Below, one piece after another: positions 44,155 through 51,950 of a DNA stretch of 52,006 bases. The stretch is from assembly GCF_001949145.1 (NCBI RefSeq), contig NW_019091597.1, positions 164,596 through 216,601 on the forward strand. Reading direction: 5' to 3'. The translations under genes were made by a program, and so were the position numbers. The notes beneath the pieces were generated by a model. It had not been told where the DNA came from. It made no database searches and saw only the letters and a program-made list of their open reading frames with translations. How positions within the stretch are numbered: the stretch's first letter is position 1; the number at the start of each line of letters is the position of its first letter. Source of the stretch: Acanthaster planci. Lineage: Eukaryota; Echinodermata; Asteroidea; Valvatida; Acanthasteridae.

Positions 44155-44420
44155 CCCCGATTTCCTGCTGTCACGTGATCTTTGACCTTCACGTGACCTT
44201 TGACCTCCTAAGTGGGCTTTGACCTCCCAAGCGGCCCAAACCCCAAAAGGGCTTGCCATTTGGCCTTTGACCCCAAACCCCAAAAAGGGCTTGCCATTTG
44301 GCCTTTGACCCCCAAACCCCCAAAAGGGCTCCCCAACCATCAACTGGCCCATAATTCCCCTACAGGACTTCCTCCAAACCAAGGACTTGACAGTTGACCT
44401 TTGGCCTCCCAAACCCAGCT
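44155..44420. repeat. Tandem array rich in TGACCTTTGACC-type motifs
   Basis: Units of about 38 bases containing GGGCTTGCCATTTGGCC and TTTGACCCCAAACCCC repeat two to three times. The left part has TGATCTTTGACCTT, TGACCTTTGACCTC and GGGCTTTGACCTCC. TGACCTTTGACCT is a direct repeat of the AGGTCA half-site with one-base spacing (reverse strand), the classical DR1 nuclear-receptor element. Two CACGTG words occur as well. Confidence 0.7.
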
Positions 44421-44849
44421 TGGCACCAACCTAGTTATGAAATGAGGTGTATTGGGCCAACTTCTATTTTCTGCTAAGACCAGAAGTTACTTTTCTCAGC
44501 ACTCGTGACCACCAACCGGGGCCTCCCCCAAACCCTTGTGACCGCTCCCTAGAAACGCCCCGAGGGAAAATAAATGAATTTCTCAACATTTATCTAAGTA
44601 AAACCAAAAACATTGCATTTGCTTGGTGAGAAAGACTAAAACCAGCAAACAAGTTTATAGGCCAAAGGAAATATCTATTACCGAAAATTTACTCTACCAT
44701 AAAAATGAAAATAAATAGAAACTAGACAAATATAAAGCATGATGAATAATGAAACAAATTTCAATTGTCACTTTTGCCAATACACGACAAACTCGGTTTA
44801 CTTTGTAAATTCGTATGGTTGCTTGCGCTGTTTCAATTCTGACGGTTTC

Positions 44850-45320
44850 TGACGGGTAAATGTAACGACTGTACAAAAAGCACTCAGTGCTTTACTTGCA
44901 ACTCGTGTGGAGAATGCATAAATTGCGTAGCTTGTTTAAATTCTTATGACTGCCAACTTTCAAATACCTTGGACAGTTGCTGCAATTGCTACGACTGTAT
45001 GCAACAATTTTATATAATGTTTTGGTTGTAATAATTGCAACTACTGCGTAAATTGCTCAGAGTTGGACGGTATGGATCACGTGGTACTAGTGGACGGCAA
45101 GCACAACAAGGTGAGGCACAAAAGAGACAACGAGCCGCTGCCTAATTTTGCGTCTAAACTCGATTCTGATTTATATAAAATTTGGTTAATAATTGAATAT
45201 GGCGTTGACTTTGGCGTTAAAGATTTAATAGACGCGGCTGATGAGGCAAATAAAAGTGATAAAAACTTCAGACAAAGCCGAAAAAAGAGTCATGTCACCC
45301 CAAGTTTATGTTGTAACTGA
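44850..45320 (+). pseudogene. Cys-triplet protein with C-terminal domain, copy 3
   Basis: From about 44850 one frame reads CNDCTKSTQCFTCNSCGECI, then NCVACLNSYDC and CCNCYDC: Cys falls at every third residue. After a one-base shift it continues GCNNCNYCVNCSELDG and into the open 45063-45320 segment with a non-repeat domain (KLDSDLYKIWLIIEYGVDFG, DLIDAADEANKSD). The (x-x-C) repeat is probably a metal- or disulfide-stabilised solenoid. The second Cys-triplet gene lies at 46290. No copy is seen in Polinton copy 2. Start codon not determined. Confidence 0.55.
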
Positions 45321-46018
45321 CGACCACGAGTGTCTCAATGCTAACAATACTGACCACAATGTCGTATATAGTCCTTTTGACCCAAGCAAATTAACTTTTT
45401 TAAACTCTGTGATTAAAGAAGGCACTAATGTAACTCGATATTGCTCACCCATTTATAATACACACGGAGGCCTAAAAAAGGCTGATAATTATGATGTCAA
45501 CGACTTGTTACAGCATAAATCACGTCTATAAATATGGAACGCGGGATAAAGCTGTCTATAATATTGTAGGTAACCAAATTTGTTTTCAACTACAAAGGCC
45601 AATGATGCGTATATTCGACACTATAAATATGGCGATTTACGAGTTTATTGGAAAACAGGCTACTAGGTCTATCATACCTTCATTCACAGTAAACGCTCAC
45701 AAAACCAGTCGATATATAAACGATTTAAACAGGGTACCATATGTCGTTAAACCACCCTACACAGACAAAAATCACATATATGTTAAAATAGGTTCTTGTG
45801 CCTCGTTATTTGACCATCAAAAGAGGCTCATCGTCTCGTCAAATATTGAGAAATTTATATATAAAAGCCATGTGCAATCACTCATTTATTCAAAAGACGT
45901 ATATTATGGAGCTCACAGTTTGCTTCCTTGCAGCGCCAGCGCCAGATACACAGTCTCCACGGCATTGTTGAATGTTCGAAATGACAGAATTATTTCCAAT
46001 AAATCGGAATTGAAATAA
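45241..46018 (+). pseudogene. Polinton ORF A, copy 3
   Basis: Two overlapping open frames (45241-45531 and 45491-46018) that together give about 250 codons, separated by one frameshift near 45510. Blocks: VTDDHECLNANN, VVYSPFDPSKLTF, RYCSPIYNTH, YDVNDLLQHKSRLYKYGTRD, IVGNQICFQLQ, DTINMAIYEFIG, VPYVVKPPYTD, IGSCASLFDHQKRLI, YSKDVYYGAHSLLPC. Paralogous to 3892-4640, so under selection in the element. No signal peptide or membrane segment. Family not recognised. A hairpin follows about 100 bases downstream in both copies. Confidence 0.7.
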
Positions 46019-46115
46019 CTTAGAGGATTTGGTCCTCAAGACTGAATCTGAATTAGAAACTCTCGTGAAGTTAAAGGTGGATTAACTTTGGTAATTAGAT
46101 AACTTACAATTTTTA

Positions 46116-46147
46116 AACCTCATATATTACTCAGAATAACTGAGGTT
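46116..46147 (+). terminator. Hairpin downstream of ORF A (copy 3)
   Basis: AACCTCA (46116-46122) pairs perfectly with TGAGGTT (46141-46147) over an 18-base loop; GTTTT follows. Position and stem (CCTC/GAGG) match the copy 2 hairpin at 4776-4808. Confidence 0.4.
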
Positions 46148-46289
46148 GTTTTCACACTAAACGAACATATTTATTATGTATAAAGTAAAAAAATGGAAAA
46201 AAATATAATTACGTATATATAGTGTCATGGATATGGAAACTAGGCCATACAAATGTCACTTTTTTAAAATGTGACTAAATCAATTAAAG

Positions 46290-46822
46290 TGATAGATTCT
46301 CGTGATTGTAACCGCTGCCAGAATTCCTATAATTGTGTAAATTGCAAAAATTGCCACCATTGCTTAAATTGTGCCAGTTGTGAACCTTGTTACAGTTGAA
46401 TAAATTGCGAAGATTGTAATAATTGAAGCATTTGCAAATATTGCACAAATTGTACAGATTGCAAAAAATCAAATAGATGCGTTAATTGTGACAATTGCCA
46501 ATATTGCTATAATTGCGAGTTTTCTAAAAATTGTCGCTATCAACAGAATTTCTATTATTGCAAAGATTGCCAAGATTGCAATAATTGTGAAACTTGTGAA
46601 TATTGCGTTAACTGTGAAAACCTACAGTGTGAATCATTTTTAGTATTCTTCTTAGACTGCGATGGCCACTTGGAATGTCATAGACTGAGACTTAGAACAA
46701 GTGGCAACGACCCCGAAGACTTTAACGCTCTCGACGATTCCGATTTTAATGAGAAATTGGAAAAACTAGGCTTAGTAGTTGATTTTGATAAGGACATATC
46801 ATTAAACTACTTTGTCATCTAA
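46290..46822 (+). pseudogene. (x-x-Cys)n triplet-repeat protein, copy 3
   Basis: From about 46300 to 46620 one frame keeps a strict three-residue register with Cys at the third position and often Asn or Asp before it: NCVNCKNCHHCLNCASCEPC, later CKYCTNCTDC, CVNCDNCQYCYNC, CKDCQDCNNCETCEYCVNC. I count about 28 Cys in this register. A non-repeat acidic C-terminus follows (FLVFFLDCDGHLECHRLRLR, FNALDDSDFNEKLEKLGLVV) to the stop at 46820-46822. Two in-frame TGA codons fall exactly on expected Cys positions. No ATG is seen at the start. Function unknown; likely a metal-binding or disulfide-rich solenoid. Confidence 0.65.
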
Positions 46823-46870
46823 GACGAGAAAAAAGAAAAGTTGAAAGAAATAAATATTTATTAAAAGACA

Positions 46871-47325
46871 ATGACGGACGAAGATATTAATGTATTAACC
46901 GGTATAAAAATTTTCAGGTCGCCACCAAAAGATAATTGTCGACACGACAATAAAAGAATAAAAGACGGATTTATCTATTGTCCCGACTGTTTTGAAATAT
47001 TAGCTCCTTATTTAGATTTTGAAGTAAAAAACGTAGGCGGCAAATATAATCAGCGTTTTGTTTATAAAAAGCCCAAATCAAAAACCGACAAAATATTTAA
47101 AGATCTAAATATTCAATTAACGAAAGAACAAGCGGAACTCATAGGATGCAAATAAAACCAAATTTTAGCAGGTAAAATTTCTCGAGGGCGACCGGTCAGA
47201 CCATTGACGGCAGTGTGCTATCAAAACGTATATAATGCGAGGCTCAGAAATTGAAATTAAAAGTCTGTTTCACGTCTCAGACAAGCACTTTAACGATGCC
47301 GTCAAAAAGTTTAAAATGTTATAAT
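46871..47325 (+). pseudogene. TFIIB-like zinc-ribbon factor, copy 3
   Basis: ATG at 46871. Residues 23-40 form a zinc ribbon, CRHDNKRIKDGFIYCPDC (C-x-H...C-x2-C). Then come a Lys-rich linker with FEVKNVGGKYNQRFV, a helix LTKEQAELIG, a TAA at 47153-47155, and in the same frame ILAGKISRGRPVRPLTAVCY. A one-base shift then gives SEIEIKSLFHVSDKHFNDAV. The GKxxRGxxxRxxxxxCxY helix followed by a short helix-turn-helix-like end resembles the first cyclin-like repeat of TFIIB and of viral TFIIB-like proteins. About 150 codons, so only one repeat. Assignment to TFIIB is an inference. The gene sits just before the SFYL protein in both copies. Confidence 0.5.
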
Positions 47326-47328
47326 AAA

Positions 47329-47766
47329 ATGGAAACGCGTTCTTTTTATTTGACCAAAAATCCACAGACGTCTAAATTAGAAAATCAAATTGACAATTTA
47401 TCGGACGATAAAAAGATTAAAGTCAGAAAAGTAAGCCTTAAACCGGGGTATTTTAACATTACAAAATATACCAAAATTGAATGGCAAACTCAAATCAAAG
47501 GAAGTACCGCAGAAAGGAGACCCGAAGCAACAAGACCAAAAAATGCCCCACAACCACCTGCAGAAAGACCAAGTATAGAGGCTGTCCTCCTAACACAAGC
47601 TGAAACAATCTACAAGGACGTTGTAGAAGCGCTTGGACTCAAAATGCCGTTCGAAGAATTGGAGAAAGACACTATTGTTTTATTTTATGACGTAATAAGA
47701 GATTATATTCGAGCTTATAAATCGGGAAATTTAGAAATATTCAATGTTGTAATTACGCAAAAATAA
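47329..47766 (+). CDS. Small conserved Polinton protein (SFYL protein), copy 3
   Basis: Intact 145-codon ORF: start METRSFYLTKNPQTSKLENQ at 47329, chosen because it aligns with MDTHSFYLTE in copy 2. A beta-like block LKPGYFNITKYTKIEWQTQI is followed by a proline-rich linker (RPKNAPQPPAERPS), then a helical C-terminal domain (LLTQAETIYKDVVEALGLKM, FYDVIRDYIRAYKSGN). No membrane segment. Function unknown. One of the few uninterrupted genes in the window. Confidence 0.65.
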   Translation: METRSFYLTKNPQTSKLENQIDNLSDDKKIKVRKVSLKPGYFNITKYTKIEWQTQIKGSTAERRPEATRPKNAPQPPAERPSIEAVLLTQAETIYKDVVEALGLKMPFEELEKDTIVLFYDVIRDYIRAYKSGNLEIFNVVITQK

Positions 47767-47789
47767 CTAACCTCAACCATTAAATACAA

Positions 47790-48563
47790 ATGTTAAGAGA
47801 TCAACGTTGGACTATAAGAGTAATACCATCCGGGCCACTGCGTAAAGAGAAAGACGACACGCTAATTTATCTTGTACTTGTAACACAAGGACAAGTTTAA
47901 ACATATACTGAAGCCCTCAGTATCGCTTCAGAATTTATACAAGAAGGAATTTTAGGCGACGACAACAAAGAAAGAACGAGAACCGTCAGAAGCGCCATAC
48001 CGGACAAACCCACTCTTTTAGTTACGGCTTCTGGTTCTAACGTTCCGGTGATGCATCGTTTGCACAAAAGAGAAACACCCGCAGATTTTTTACAAGGCGG
48101 GGAACACGGGAACATTGTCATTCCTCCGGGGTTTTACAACATGGATTGGTTTGATTTTATTTTAAACGCCATTCCAGGTGTGAGTTTTAAAGTTCACGAA
48201 AAGTCAAACTGTGTCAATTCTGATTACAGATTTAAATCTAAGACTAAAGTTGGGTAAAGAAGTTGGAAAGCTTTAAATTTGCCGAGAGGTAGGCCCGTTC
48301 CAAACGTTATCTACAAGGGGAATATAAACACCGATCCTTTTGACAAACTTTGGATACACTGCCGAGAAATAAACATCCATTTTCATTATTTTGACGGCCA
48401 ACCTTCGTACGTGTTGTGTGTTGCGTCAGACTCGAGCGAAAGCGTTAAATTACTCACAGAAACTGAAATTTACAGGCTACGAAAGATCGAAGAAATCAAA
48501 TCACAATTCAAAGATAACGTGACGCGCGAGAGACTAGTTACAAAAGGATTAAACGAATATTGA
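47790..48563 (+). pseudogene. Minor-capsid-like Polinton protein, copy 3
   Basis: ATG at 47790 (MLRDQRWTIRVIPSGPLRKE). The same frame runs through one TAA (47898-47900) to 48257, with SIASEFIQEGILGDDNKERT, GGEHGNIVIPPGFYN and MDWFDFILNAIPGVSFKV. After a frameshift the 48279-48563 segment continues LPRGRPVPNVIYKG, DPFDKLWIHCREINIHFHYF and GQPSYVLCVASD, then a short helix IYRLRKIEEIKSQFKDN that starts the next protein. The same DWFDF...IPGVSFKV and DG.PS.VL blocks occur in copy 2. Placement in the block and beta-rich character suggest a minor capsid (penton-like) protein; this is inference. The first 60 codons may be a separate small gene. Confidence 0.45.
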
Positions 48564-49037
48564 CCGCGATCGGTTTTGTAGAATACGGAGTCAAAGTATT
48601 GGGTGCAACATTGGCCGCCGTTGGAATCCCCGCGCTACTGGGCAGCGTGTCAGCCCCCATCGGTCTAGTTATGGAAGGCATCGCTATCGGCGCATTTGGT
48701 GCCTACGCGGTATTGAAATACGCCAGTCGCAGACTCGCTCATAAAACCAAAAAAACGACCAAATCCGCGTGCTGTGCGACCCCAAGTTAGATACCACGTT
48801 TCTCACGCTGAAGAAGACAGCGATATGTCCCAAGAAGAATTTGTTTTGATTTTGTCCAAACTGAAAAAATTTAACAAAATGAAAGAAAAGATAAGATCCA
48901 AGACGAGCACCAAATTACAAGAGGCCAAAATGGTCAGTGCAGAATTTGACCGACAAGTGCGAGCAAAGGCGAAAGCACTTGCCAATGAACAGGTAGCCGA
49001 TTTTAAAAAAGACCCTATGAAAAAATTTGGCGAATAA
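48560..49037 (+). pseudogene. Membrane/coiled-coil Polinton protein, copy 3
   Basis: 48560-48790 encodes two adjacent hydrophobic, Gly/Ala-rich helices (VLGATLAAVGIPALLGSVSA and IGLVMEGIAIGAFGAYAVLK), then a basic stretch. After a frameshift 48774-49037 continues with a long charged helix (EEFVLILSKLKKFNKMKEKI, DRQVRAKAKALANEQVADFK) to the stop at 49035-49037. The helix before the first hydrophobic part (48465-48560) matches the 7515-7760 ORF of copy 2. So the intact protein is helix, hairpin membrane insertion, helix, about 190 residues. Function unknown; a capsid-associated or membrane-remodelling role would fit but is not shown. Confidence 0.5.
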
Positions 49038-49084
49038 GTTTAGCCAAGTCGGTTAAGTATGATGATATTATAAAAGATTGGGCA

Positions 49085-50284
49085 TAACTTTATTTAGTGA
49101 TCGTGGTAAATAAAGGCAATTTATTTGTAGCTGATTTTCCCAATTTAACGCGTGAGTACAAATGAAAACGGTCAAAGCAGTAAACCGCTTGACAAGCGAT
49201 GCGATATCGTTTCACCAGAACCAGTTTAATTTTGCCGTCTATTGCGCGACGACGGCTTGCGGAGTAGATTTTGACCTATTGTCTGTACCAAATCCATCCG
49301 TATTGGAGTTGTTTAATTTCCACGAGTATTACACGGTGAGAAAATTTGTCTATGACTGCGTGAAGCCCATTCCGAGTGACGACATATTTGAAGCATTGCA
49401 CAACAATTACAACCACTGCGAGTTTATCGACACTTGCCGATTATACAACGTCGATCCAAACAAGTCGTTTAAACAAATTAGGGACACGATATCGAACAGT
49501 TTGGGTACTGCTTATTATTACGACAACGAGTACATACCTGTCCCCGGCAAAAATTACGAAGCCTACGACTTACACGTACCCAACGGCAAATACGTGGGGT
49601 GCACTTACATTGGTTTTGGTTGGGCCGATCCACCTCAAGGCTCCGGTCACGCGAGTACATGCACAGTGACTTGGATCGCGCAATCGGGCGCCGTAACGTT
49701 CGCTTGGTGGGACTTTATTCCGAAAAAATCGAGCTTAACGGACGTGGGCGTTACAAAAGTAAACGAATCGACCGAGCTTACGTTTTTGCGTTGCTGGTGC
49801 CCAGGCCCAAACAAAGACTAGCGTTTTAGTCCCTGTACGGGATTAGACGCACAACAGCAATTTATAACAATCGTAAAATCTTTGATTAATTTAGTGCCGA
49901 ACTTGGAGCTCAATTAACCAATTTCAAGATTCGTTACAATACGCAAAATCGCCTCTAAATTTTGTAGTGGCACCGGGGTTGTATTTGGTGCCCTCTGACA
50001 TGGATTTACGTATCGGAGCGTTTGAAGGTTACAACAACAACCTTCAGATCGCAACAGCCGACATGCAAACGGGTTACGTACCAAGTTTAAATTCTAGTGC
50101 AGTGCCATTATCATCAGGTTTTGATGAAGAAGTTACAGATGAGAATTTGCCATCAGAGCCTATATTAATACCACCACAGGAAAAGAAACCTTTAGACATT
50201 CACAACGAAGAGAAATTGTCGCTAACTGTTGGAATTATTACCGTCGCTGGACTCGGTTTCATGTTGTATAAAGTAATGAAATAG
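49085..50284 (+). pseudogene. Polinton protein G, copy 3 (nearly intact)
   Basis: The N-terminal block LVIVVNKGNLFVADFPNLTR (49096-49155) matches copy 2 and precedes the ATG at 49162. The 49162-49821 segment is open: FAVYCATTACGVDFDLL, FHEYYTVRKFVYDCVKPI, a HNNYNHCEFIDTCRLYNVD block, LGTAYYYDNEYIPVPGKNYE, HVPNGKYVGCTYIGFGWADP, FAWWDFIPKKSS and VTKVNESTELTFLRC. A short frameshifted stretch (GTGLDAQQQFI) leads to 49967-50284: VAPGLYLVPSDMDLRIGAFE, an Asp/Glu/Pro-rich linker, and KLSLTVGIITVAGLGFMLYK, a single C-terminal membrane anchor. About 400-460 residues. Three paralogous copies define the conserved core. Function unknown. Confidence 0.75.
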
Positions 50285-50305
50285 AATAAATTATGGCATA
50301 AAAAT

Positions 50306-50333
50306 AACCCCTCCTCAAATTTGAGGAGGGGTT
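50306..50333. terminator. 28-base perfect palindrome between convergent genes (copy 3)
   Basis: AACCCCTCCTCAAA joined to its exact complement, centred at 50319/50320, with AT-rich flanks and a T-rich run after it on the + strand (TTTAATTTTTG) and on the minus strand. It lies between the G stop (50284) and the H stop (50344). It would form a 14-pair stem with almost no loop in RNA and looks like a two-way terminator. Confidence 0.5.
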
Positions 50334-50343
50334 TAATTTTTGT

Positions 50344-51147
50344 TCAAGATTTTATTGATTTACGTTTTTTTTTATAAAAGTCAAAACCAAATAACCCACC
50401 GCTAAAAACAAACTCCAAACGTGATTGACGATCCACCGTTTGCTTCATCCAACCATTGCTCGCCACGTTTAAAATCCAACTCAACACACCACCAATTATA
50501 CCGGGTAATGCTCCCAAAGCTTTCAAACCGAGCTTCTTCAACACGTTTGCCAAATTTGTCAATAGCCTTTTAACCCAATTGGTTACTCCTCCTTTGGATG
50601 GAGGTGTCTCCGCAGCTCCAAGAGCGGCAACCACTGAACTTACGATGGTACTCACGACTAAACTAAAAGCCGTCAAAATGCTTACGATAGTCACGCCTTG
50701 CTCTCGAAACAAAATTCGAATTCGTTCGCGTAAAGTTGTATCGCTGTCCATAACTGCTTCAATTGTTTCTTTAATGCGATTAATCTGACTCCGAATCTGA
50801 TCGGTATTAGAATCAGTGACTTCTAACCTGCCACGTCTCTCCACTCGTAAATCTTCCAACTGTTGCTGTGTTTCCGCACTGTCCCCCATCCGATTGCGCT
50901 TCTTCTAATTCGTTTTGAATTGTTGAATTATTTTTGCGTCTAATTCATTCAATTTGCCTTGGTTTAACACAAGCTCTCCTTTGACCGTTTGTAACGACTG
51001 ATCTAAAGCAGCAGGTTCTCTACAATTTAGCCTTTCGGTTTGTGCTTCTTCTCCAATGTCACTGACTGAATCGGTCCGCTGCTTGGGGAGTTCTTCCGTA
51101 ACAATGTCTTCGGGTTGAATAGGTTCTAACTCTAATTGCGTATACAA
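50344..51147 (-). pseudogene. Polinton membrane/coiled-coil protein H, copy 3
   Basis: ATG at 51147 opens MYTQLELEPIQPEDIVTEEL, an acidic region, then a helix (LNQGKLNELDAKIIQQF). After one frameshift near 50900 the 181-codon segment to 50344 has a coiled coil (IRSQINRIKETIEAVMDS), an amphipathic linker (LRERIRILFREQGV), a first membrane segment (VTIVSILTAFSLVVSTIVSS), a Gly/Pro linker, a basic helix (NWVKRLLTNLANVLKKLGLK), a second membrane segment (LGALPGIIGGVLSWILNVA) and a basic tail KKKRKSIKS. About 265 residues intact. Proteins with this EQGVTI...LGxxALPGIIG layout recur in many invertebrate genomes (general recollection, not checked). Role unknown. Confidence 0.65.
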
Positions 51148-51239
51148 ATACTGATAGCTTTATTTTGGGGAGATTGTGGGGAAATTTCCAGTAGCCTTCA
51201 ACATTCCCCCGCAGCACTCTTCCACAGTTTATCCTTAAC

Positions 51240-51332
51240 TTATCCCGGACGAGATTTTAGATGACTCCTTACTTTTTCTACCCTTTTATTCAACAGAGGA
51301 ATTTCCTCTGGGTTAAATCCACCTTCTGCCAT
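51240..51332 (-). CDS. Very small ORF (MAEGGF protein)
   Basis: ATG at 51332: MAEGGFNPEEIPLLNKRVEK, running about 30 codons to a stop near 51240. The FNPEEIPLL core followed by charged residues suggests a short, disordered conserved peptide, possibly longer originally (the frame continues with two stops to 51150). It lies in the same direction between H and the next small membrane protein, with tight spacing. Confidence 0.35.
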   Translation of the reverse strand: MAEGGFNPEEIPLLNKRVEKVRSHLKSRPG

Positions 51333-51349
51333 TTATAATAAACCGATCT

Positions 51350-51590
51350 TTAAGCGTTGGTAAGCTTGCAGGTACGATACCTTGCCCCACTTGCGCCGCT
51401 GGCAATTGCGGTTAGTTTGGCTGCATCTTCTACCGACAGTCGATCCAAATCGGGCGCTTAAATTTTCAATAGTATTTTACCGAGGATGGCGTATCCCATG
51501 GAAATTGCTGAAACTACAGCACCGTGATAAATGGTATTTGCGATTCCATTTACGTCTATCGATTTTGCGTTACTCTTATATACCAATTTT
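51350..51590 (-). pseudogene. Small membrane protein of the Polinton
   Basis: One frame reads KSIDVNGIANTIYHGAVVSA, followed by ISMGYAILGKILLK, a membrane-type helix, then one stop, APDLDRLSVEDAAKLTAIAS, and after a one-base shift QGIVPASLPTL. About 75 codons. The helix plus LSVEDAAKLTA amphipathic segment looks like a genuine short membrane protein. It ends just upstream of the MAEGGF ORF. Family not named. Confidence 0.45.
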
Positions 51591-51605
51591 AAATTTATTC
51601 CATGT

Positions 51606-51950
51606 CTAAAACTTCCTGCGCCGGTTTGGTATCTTTTGATCTGGTGCCTGCGCGACCGTCACTGGTGCCGTATTCTTTTTTAAAAACAATGCAAAAACAA
51701 TTCCTCCAATCCCTAAACTGCCCAGAATCAAATTTCTGTTTCGGGCGATTGATTTATAAATTTTGTTTTCCGAGTTTTCTTCGGGTACTGATTCGCTTAG
51801 TTTCATTTTAGCGAGTTGCTGTTTCATCTTTTTGTTATGTTCCGCCAGGCGTTTGCCCTGCTCGACTCGTTTGGGATTTTTAACTTTGGTCACCACCTTC
51901 ACTGGGCTGTTGGATGGTGGTGGTGTTACTTGTTCCTCGTTTGTTTCCAC
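51606..51950 (-). CDS. Basic helix plus membrane anchor protein
   Basis: Intact 114-codon ORF from ATG 51950: METNEEQVTPPPSNSPVKVV, then a basic helix (KNPKRVEQGKRLAEHNKKMK, QQLAKMKLSE), a short acidic linker (VPEENSENK), a membrane segment (NLILGSLGIGGIVFALFLKK) and a tail ending IPNRRRKF. The KNPKRVxxGKRLAEHN motif recurs in many invertebrate element proteins (recollection). First readable gene of the minus-strand block in the window; the region beyond 51950 continues the same element. Confidence 0.6.
   Translation of the reverse strand: METNEEQVTPPPSNSPVKVVTKVKNPKRVEQGKRLAEHNKKMKQQLAKMKLSESVPEENSENKIYKSIARNRNLILGSLGIGGIVFALFLKKNTAPVTVAQAPDQKIPNRRRKF

Larger units (their letters stand above)
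42647..44811. repeat. Version 2 of the duplicated locus (contains the LTR)
   Basis: Carries the LINE 3' region to its end (a GAAATAAAG-type poly(A) signal at about 43397), the LTR-related sequence from 43441, and the same 165-base segment that ends version 1. It differs from version 1 by an 18-base indel near 42845 and a few substitutions. Confidence 0.9.

Noticed and set aside
44212-44397. Pro/Lys-rich ORF with tandem peptide units
   Set aside because: It is the translation of the 38-base tandem array; no start context or conservation.
46284-46472. Asn/Cys/Leu-rich ORF on the minus strand
   Set aside because: Shadow of the Cys-triplet repeat: the 9-base periodicity keeps the opposite strand open.
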